A stretch of DNA of 64,000 nt from CAVVEC01 sp963770485 (GTDB lineage: Bacteria; Acidobacteriota; Terriglobia; Terriglobales; Acidobacteriaceae). Below the pieces are notes generated by a model. It was not told the DNA's origin, did not search any database, and saw nothing but the letters and a program-made list of their open reading frames with translations. Shown here in pieces: positions 59,986-64,000 of the stretch. How positions within the stretch are numbered: the first letter of the stretch is position 1; every line of letters starts with the position of its first letter. The stretch is from positions 434,001 through 498,000 of the forward strand of contig CAVYPX010000009.1 in assembly GCA_963770485.1 (NCBI GenBank), given 5' to 3'. Position numbers and translations under genes: made by a program.

Positions 59986-60399
59986 TTATTTTCCTGCAGC
60001 TGCACCCTTCGCCATCATGCTTTGAGCAACCGCACCCTTGGTCATCAGCGAAGCAATTTTCGCCACCAGAACCTCGATGCTTCTCCCAGTGTCAAGGTTC
60101 GCATCCACCGCGGGATGCCGTTCCCCGTCGGTGTGCATGACCAGAACCTTGGTGCCGGCATGTGCCTTCTTGACCATGTAGGGCAGGTGATGCCGGTCGT
60201 TCTTGGTCAAGGTCGGGCCGAGAACGACCAGGTCGAAAGCCGCCCGGCGCAGCGCTTCTTCCACCCCTTTGCGGCCCACGGCAGTCTCTACCTGGTGGCC
60301 TGCGTTCTTGATGGAAACTGCTTGAGAAGCAAGTACTTCCGCGTCTCCTTCGCCGTAGAGGATACGGAGTTGAGTTGAGGGTTTTTCTGTTTTTGCCAT
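59986..60399 (-). CDS. Receiver-like protein without phospho-acceptor Asp
   Basis: 137 residues. The fold follows a response regulator: LRILYGEGDAEVLASQAVSI, the strand FDLVVLGPTLTKNDRHHLPY and VLVMHTDG. The first acidic pair is reduced to EGD and the phospho-acceptor Asp is replaced by Gly (VVLGPTLT), so it cannot be phosphorylated normally. The end has an imperfect repeat (MTKGAVAQSMMAKGAAAGK). Probably a protein-binding pseudo-receiver; partner unknown. Confidence 0.6.
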   Translation of the reverse strand: MAKTEKPSTQLRILYGEGDAEVLASQAVSIKNAGHQVETAVGRKGVEEALRRAAFDLVVLGPTLTKNDRHHLPYMVKKAHAGTKVLVMHTDGERHPAVDANLDTGRSIEVLVAKIASLMTKGAVAQSMMAKGAAAGK

Positions 60400-60607
60400 A
60401 ATCTGACCGGAACCAGCCTTTCTCCTGCTGCTGACTTGTCACGGTAGCAATGCCGGCAGGAGATGAGAACGTCACCGAAGATCACGTCCGATTGGGCGAA
60501 ACCCGCCTCCTCAGCCTCCTGCCCCTCGCGCCAAAAAATCTCCCGACGTACAATGAAGCAGAGTTTCTGATCATCAACACAAGAACTAGTCCGCGGAGGA
60601 ATCTTCC

Positions 60608-61120
60608 ATGCGTGTGCTAGCTATCTGCATCCTCCTAATCGCTCAGTCCGCTCTCACCACCAGGGCCGTTGCTCAGCAAGCCGACTCGAATTCGGACTCC
60701 GCCACCGCCGTCTGCGATTTCGATGATGGCCAGGAGATCACCGTGAAATACAACGACTCGGTTGTGAGCAATAAAGACGAGCCTCGCAACGGCAAGGTAT
60801 GGTTGCCCGGCGGTTCCCCGATGACACTATTCACCCAGGTCGCGCTCACCCTGAACGGAAGGGAAGTTCCCGTGGGCGCGTACAGCATATACGTCATCCC
60901 CGGCAAGAAAGACTGGAGTTTGATCGTGAACCGGAACGTGACCGACGCCGGCAGGTACGACGAGAAACAGGACTTGGTTCGCGCTCCCATGGAACTCGGC
61001 GAGGTCAACTCCCCGCCCAAACGGCTGCAGGCTTCCTTTGCCCACAGTGCGCCCAAGGTGTGTAGCATTCGCTTGTATTATGAAAAAATCGGCGCTTTTG
61101 CCGAGTTCGGTGAAAAATAA
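60608..61120 (+). CDS. DUF2911 protein, exported
   Basis: 170 residues. A signal peptide (CILLIAQSALTTRAVAQQ) is followed by the DUF2911 core: FTQVALTLNGREVPVGAYSI, VIPGKKDWSLIVNRNVT. The family is periplasmic and of unknown function, common in Acidobacteriota and Bacteroidota. GGAGGAATC stands before the ATG. Confidence 0.82.
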   Translation: MRVLAICILLIAQSALTTRAVAQQADSNSDSATAVCDFDDGQEITVKYNDSVVSNKDEPRNGKVWLPGGSPMTLFTQVALTLNGREVPVGAYSIYVIPGKKDWSLIVNRNVTDAGRYDEKQDLVRAPMELGEVNSPPKRLQASFAHSAPKVCSIRLYYEKIGAFAEFGEK

Positions 61121-61177
61121 TCAGTAGCAGCCGCACACGGGCGAGTTCTTCCGCCGCCTGCAACGGGAAAGTCGGCT

Positions 61178-61489
61178 CTAGCGGGAACTCGGGCGGTCGG
61201 AGCGGCCATATTCCTGGACTTTCCCATCCACCGAAACCGCCACATACCTGCCGGTTTGCAGATCTCTGAACTGGACGACCTGGTGCCCCGCCCGTGCCAA
61301 CTGGCCCCACTGGCTGGGCTTGTCCGCGTTCTGTTCGATCGCCTGGTACTCGCGCCCATTCATCTCGAACTTCACCGTCTTCAGCCGCTGAAAGCTGGTG
61401 CGCTGCACGGGAAAGATCCGTCCCTCTACCGCAACTTCGCCGCCCGTCATCTGCGCCGCGACCGCCTCCATCAACGCGACATCAAGCAT
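61178..61489 (-). CDS. Hypothetical protein
   Basis: 103 residues. LKTVKFEMNGREYQAIEQN, HQVVQFRDLQTGRYVAVSVD suggest a small beta-rich domain. The start at 61489 has no strong ribosome site. No family recognised. It is convergent with the DUF2911 gene. Confidence 0.5.
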   Translation of the reverse strand: MLDVALMEAVAAQMTGGEVAVEGRIFPVQRTSFQRLKTVKFEMNGREYQAIEQNADKPSQWGQLARAGHQVVQFRDLQTGRYVAVSVDGKVQEYGRSDRPSSR

Positions 61490-61629
61490 ATTTTCCGCTT
61501 TCGGGGTGTAAAGGGAACCCAGCTAGCAACAAACTCGCTAGTTGAAGGAGCCAGCAGGATGGTCTGATTCCACTATGACCATCCTGATTCCTGCCTGACA
61601 AGGTACCGCTGACAATTGAGACGCGGCCC

Positions 61630-61869
61630 CTAACTCCGTGACTTCAGGATCTCGCGGATTTCGCGATTCAGGCGCGCAGCATCTTTGGCGGCTGTGTCGA
61701 TGAGTTGTGTCCACTTCTTACCTTTGCCGTCCAACTTGGCTTGTCCCAAGAGATAGGAGGCCTGGAGGATCGTCTCCAGCGAATTGCTCAGATCGTGAGC
61801 CAGGGCTCGCAGGTGACTCGTGACATCGCTGGGAAGTTTGCCGGAATTTTCCATTACGGTTTTCGTCAC
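61630..61869 (-). CDS. Short histidine-kinase dimerization (DHp) protein
   Basis: 79 residues. LRALAHDLSNSLETILQASYLL looks like an H-box with the phospho-acceptor His in HDLSNSLE, followed by a second helix (DTAAKDAARLNREIREIL). A full kinase would continue with an ATP-binding domain; none is present, so it is a stand-alone DHp-like unit or a fragment. No receiver gene is next to it (the receiver-like gene at 59986 lacks its Asp). Confidence 0.55.
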   Translation of the reverse strand: MTKTVMENSGKLPSDVTSHLRALAHDLSNSLETILQASYLLGQAKLDGKGKKWTQLIDTAAKDAARLNREIREILKSRS

Positions 61870-62101
61870 GTCGCTCCCTCAAGAACTGAGCCGCTCGATG
61901 CGCTCAGCAAGCCGACTCCTCCCAGTTGGATGCCAGTTTGGAAACCGAGGTACCGGCTGAAAGAAGAATACGCCTCTCGCCTGCTCCGTGCTCGTGGTTT
62001 GACACTCGGCGATGCCCCTGTAGAATATTACTTGTCGGTCTTTCCTGAAATCGATCTTTCCTGAAAGGTGACCCGCGAGGGTCGCCCCGCAACACTTTAT
62101 T

Positions 62102-62188
62102 GCCATCGTGGCGGAACTGGCAGACGCGCATGGTTCAGGTCCATGTACCCGCAAGGGTGTGGGGGTTCGAGTCCCTTCGATGGCACCA
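62102..62188 (+). tRNA. tRNA-Leu (anticodon CAG)
   Basis: 87 bases folding as a type II tRNA. The acceptor stem GCCATCG/CGATGGC pairs fully, followed by A and encoded CCA. The anticodon stem CATGG/CCATG frames the loop TTCAGGT, anticodon CAG. A long variable arm (TACCCGCAAGGGTG) fits leucine, and GGTTCGAGTCC is the T arm. The 3' end is duplicated 114 bases downstream. Confidence 0.93.
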
Positions 62189-62318
62189 AAGACTTAGAAG
62201 CACAACCATACTGCACAGAGGTCCTTCGCTGCGCTCAGGATTTCGCCAGCGGGCTCAGACGCCCGCTAATCGGCTCAAGTTCGAGTCCCTTCGATGGCAC
62301 CAAAGATTTAGAAGCACA
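62165..62318 (+). repeat. Direct repeat of the tRNA-Leu 3' end
   Basis: Forty bases starting GTTCGAGTCCCTTCGATGGC at 62165-62204 recur at 62279-62318 with one mismatch; the repeat covers the T arm, acceptor arm, CCA and the first 16 bases after the tRNA. Between them lie a dispersed repeat fragment (GGTCCTTCGCTGCGCTCAGG) and the hairpin AGCGGGC/GCCCGCT. Looks like an attachment-site scar or a repeat-driven duplication; there is no integrase here. Confidence 0.8.
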
Positions 62319-62445
62319 CAAATACCCCACAGAATTCTTCTGCGCGCACGAATTCCCCTGGGTCGCGCAAACGTCCCAACGTGACGGAAGTCACAGTTTT
62401 TTCACCGCAGGGATAGTAAATTGGCCGTGGAACGGAGTTTTAACC

Positions 62446-62706
62446 ATGGCCACTGATCCCAGCAGGCGCGGCCACGCTTCCTTGGATGACTGCTTCAACC
62501 ACTTGCACGAGGCCCGGGACCTATCCGTCTACGATGCGATCGAGAGGCTGGTGCAGGCGGCGGAGCAAGTCGGCTTCAGCGTCGAGGACCTGATCCAGAT
62601 GCTCGATCGGGGTGTGACTCTTTCGATGCTGTTCGACCTGATTGAAACCAGAATGGCGTCGAATGCCGGCTCGGATGCCCTCATCCAAACTCAGCGCGCC
62701 GCTTGA
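62446..62706 (+). CDS. Small hypothetical protein
   Basis: 86 residues from ATG 62446. Mostly helical and acidic: LDDCFNHLHEARDLSVYDAI, SVEDLIQMLDRGVTLSMLFD. No membrane segment or known motif. An AACGGAG box is 12 bases upstream. It is not recognised; the nearest neighbours are a tRNA and the ammonium transporter. Confidence 0.55.
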   Translation: MATDPSRRGHASLDDCFNHLHEARDLSVYDAIERLVQAAEQVGFSVEDLIQMLDRGVTLSMLFDLIETRMASNAGSDALIQTQRAA

Positions 62707-63054
62707 TAGCAAAGGAATTGTGACTCGATCACCAGCAGATGTGACGAGCCTCACAGAGTTTTCCCCTGCCAAGGTACAATCTTCTTCATTGAGGATGGCT
62801 GGAGGTCCTCCTTGGTCCCGATGTCATGCGGCGGCTCCGCCTGCTCCCCAGCACTCTGTTGCGGTCTTTCAGTTCCGCGACCCGGGCGATTGGCTCGTTT
62901 TTCGACATCTTCACTGTTTGAGGTCAGAGATATTCGGGGGGAACCCCGCCTTCGCGTGACGTTGATTCATGCCGTCTTTGAGAACGTTTTGTTTGCTAGC
63001 TTCCGAGCGTGAGTGGTACACAGTTTTTAACTTTTCGTTCCAGGAGAGATTTCC
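62707..63054. other. Intergenic before amt, no gene seen
   Basis: 348 bases with no convincing ORF. CAGGAGAGATTTCC at the end is the ribosome site of amt. I looked for a sigma-54 box (GG-10 bases-GC) because many amt genes use one, and found none that I would claim. Confidence 0.4.
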
Positions 63055-64000
63055 ATGCTGCATCTCGATACCGGCAACACAGGCTTCATGATTTTATGCA
63101 CCAGCCTGGTCATGTTGATGACTCCCGGCCTTGCCTTCTTCTATGGCGGCCTGGTAGGGCGCAAAAATGTCCTCGCCATCATGATTCAAAGCTTCGTCTC
63201 CATGGGCTGGACGACGGTGATCTGGTACATCTACGGCTATTCCTTGTGCTTCAGCGGGGACTGGCACGGGGTCATCGGCAATTTTCACAACGCATTTCTG
63301 CGCGGAATCGATCTCAATACCCCCTCGCCGAATATCACCATCCCGGCTTTTGTGTTCATTGCGTACCAGATGATGTTCGCCATCATTACGCCCGCGCTCA
63401 TCTCGGGTGCGTTTACGAATCGGGTCACCTTTAAGGCTTACATGCTGTTTCTGACCGGTTGGCTGACCTTTGTTTATTTCCCGTTTGTGCACATGGTGTG
63501 GGGCGGAGGCTTTCTGCAGCAATGGGGTGTAAAGGACTTTGCCGGCGGCATTGTGGTTCACAACATTGCCGGCGTAGCCGCCCTGGCTTCAGTGATCTAT
63601 GTGGGCAAGCGCCGTGTGGCGGATCGCGGACCGCACAGTATTCCCCTGGTGGCTCTGGGCACCGGTTTGCTGTGGTTTGGATGGTATGGCTTCAACGCGG
63701 GCAGTGAAATGAGAGTCGATTCGGTGACCGCCACTGCGTTTCTCAATACCGATGTGGCGGCCTCGTTCGCGGCTATCGCGTGGCTGCTGGTGGCGTGGTT
63801 CAACGAGAAAAAGCCGAAGTTCCTCGGTTTGTTGACGGGAGCTGTCGCCGGACTGGCAACTGTAACTCCGGCGGCCGGGTACGTTTCTCCCACGACTGCG
63901 GTCATCATCGGCTGTGTTTCCGGAGTGGTCTGCTACTACGCGGTTGAAATGAAAAACAAACTGCAATGGGATGATTCCCTTGATGTTTGGGGCGTCCACG
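63055..64000 (+). CDS. amt: Ammonium transporter (5' part, cut by window edge)
   Basis: The frame from ATG 63055 runs off the window after about 315 residues. The start MLHLDTGNTGFMILCTSLVM, the stretch PGLAFFYGGLVGRKNVL, the conserved WYIYGYSLCFSG and DFAGGIVVHNIAG, with one of the pore His residues, identify an Amt/MEP/Rh-family ammonia channel. GAGAGATTTCC precedes the ATG. A glnK gene is not visible within the window. Confidence 0.93.
   Translation, partial: MLHLDTGNTGFMILCTSLVMLMTPGLAFFYGGLVGRKNVLAIMIQSFVSMGWTTVIWYIYGYSLCFSGDWHGVIGNFHNAFLRGIDLNTPSPNITIPAFVFIAYQMMFAIITPALISGAFTNRVTFKAYMLFLTGWLTFVYFPFVHMVWGGGFLQQWGVKDFAGGIVVHNIAGVAALASVIYVGKRRVADRGPHSIPLVALGTGLLWFGWYGFNAGSEMRVDSVTATAFLNTDVAASFAAIAWLLVAWFNEKKPKFLGLLTGAVAGLATVTPAAGYVSPTTAVIIGCVSGVVCYYAVEMKNKLQWDDSLDVWGVH

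Noticed and set aside
62189..62330. A second tRNA gene downstream of tRNA-Leu
   Set aside because: Only the 3' half (T arm, acceptor 3' strand, CCA) is repeated; there is no 5' acceptor strand, D arm or anticodon arm.
62102..62445. Active integrative element at tRNA-Leu
   Set aside because: The copies are 114 bases apart and no integrase, excisionase or phage gene lies between or around them.
62707..63054. Sigma-54 promoter before amt
   Set aside because: No TGGCAC-N5-TTGC-like box could be made out.

Overview
The window reads as a stretch of chromosome from an Acidobacteriota bacterium, most likely of the Terriglobia (Koribacter-like) group. This is inferred from two secreted proteins built of the repeating NLYGTT motif that is widespread in that phylum, from gene orders such as DUF177-rpmF-plsX-fabD and tilS-hpt-like-ftsH, from DUF2911, PATAN/DUF4388 and DUF6580 proteins, and from abundant short dispersed repeats. 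The DNA is GC-rich by eye. I see no phage module, transposase or CRISPR array. Two genes are cut by the window: an amino acid permease at the left end and an ammonium transporter at the right end.

Layout. 1-7.6 kb: permease, a TPR-GAF-dead-GGDEF protein, and an acyl-CoA set (thiolase, 3-hydroxyacyl-CoA dehydrogenase, enoyl-CoA hydratase) with a repeat cluster and an orphan ribbon-helix-helix gene between them. 7.6-14.7 kb: ribH (with an extra N-terminal domain) and nusB, a secreted propeller lipoprotein, then DUF177-rpmF-plsX-fabD. 14.7-17.2 kb: a repeat-propeller protein, a broken phosphoesterase, a remnant of a second fabD end, and a cold shock gene with its terminator. 17.5-24.1 kb: membrane and secreted proteins, including a translationally coupled intradiol dioxygenase/WD40 pair and a large metzincin-like protein that has lost its zinc ligands. 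24.2-27.5 kb: molybdenum cofactor genes moeA, moaC and mogA with a response regulator lodged between moaC and mogA. 27.5-34.3 kb: mixed membrane and hypothetical genes. 34.5-49 kb: ligA, HIT, a CADD-type folate-related protein, a PEP mutase-like enzyme, tilS, an HPRT-like protein, ftsH and pyruvate kinase, plus hydrolases and proteases. 49-58.9 kb: rhomboid, a LysW-like acidic protein, Fic, rpsA, mnmG, ogt and a VKOR/DsbA-like pair. 58.9-64 kb: small hypothetical and signalling-like proteins, tRNA-Leu(CAG) and amt.

The most notable signal is the behaviour of short palindromic repeats. Besides lying between genes, they sit in frame inside mnmG (two places), moeA and probably tilS. They also supply the stop codon or the C-terminal tail of several proteins: the ribbon-helix-helix protein, the HIT protein, a thioesterase, RibH and a VTT-domain protein. 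Other points of interest are a 40-base duplication of the 3' end of tRNA-Leu, a VOC-like/lumazine synthase fusion, an HPRT-like protein without its PRPP-binding acids, a CADD-like candidate para-aminobenzoate synthase, and genes whose -10 box lies so close to the start codon that the mRNA may be leaderless. All family calls come from reading motifs; no database search was possible.
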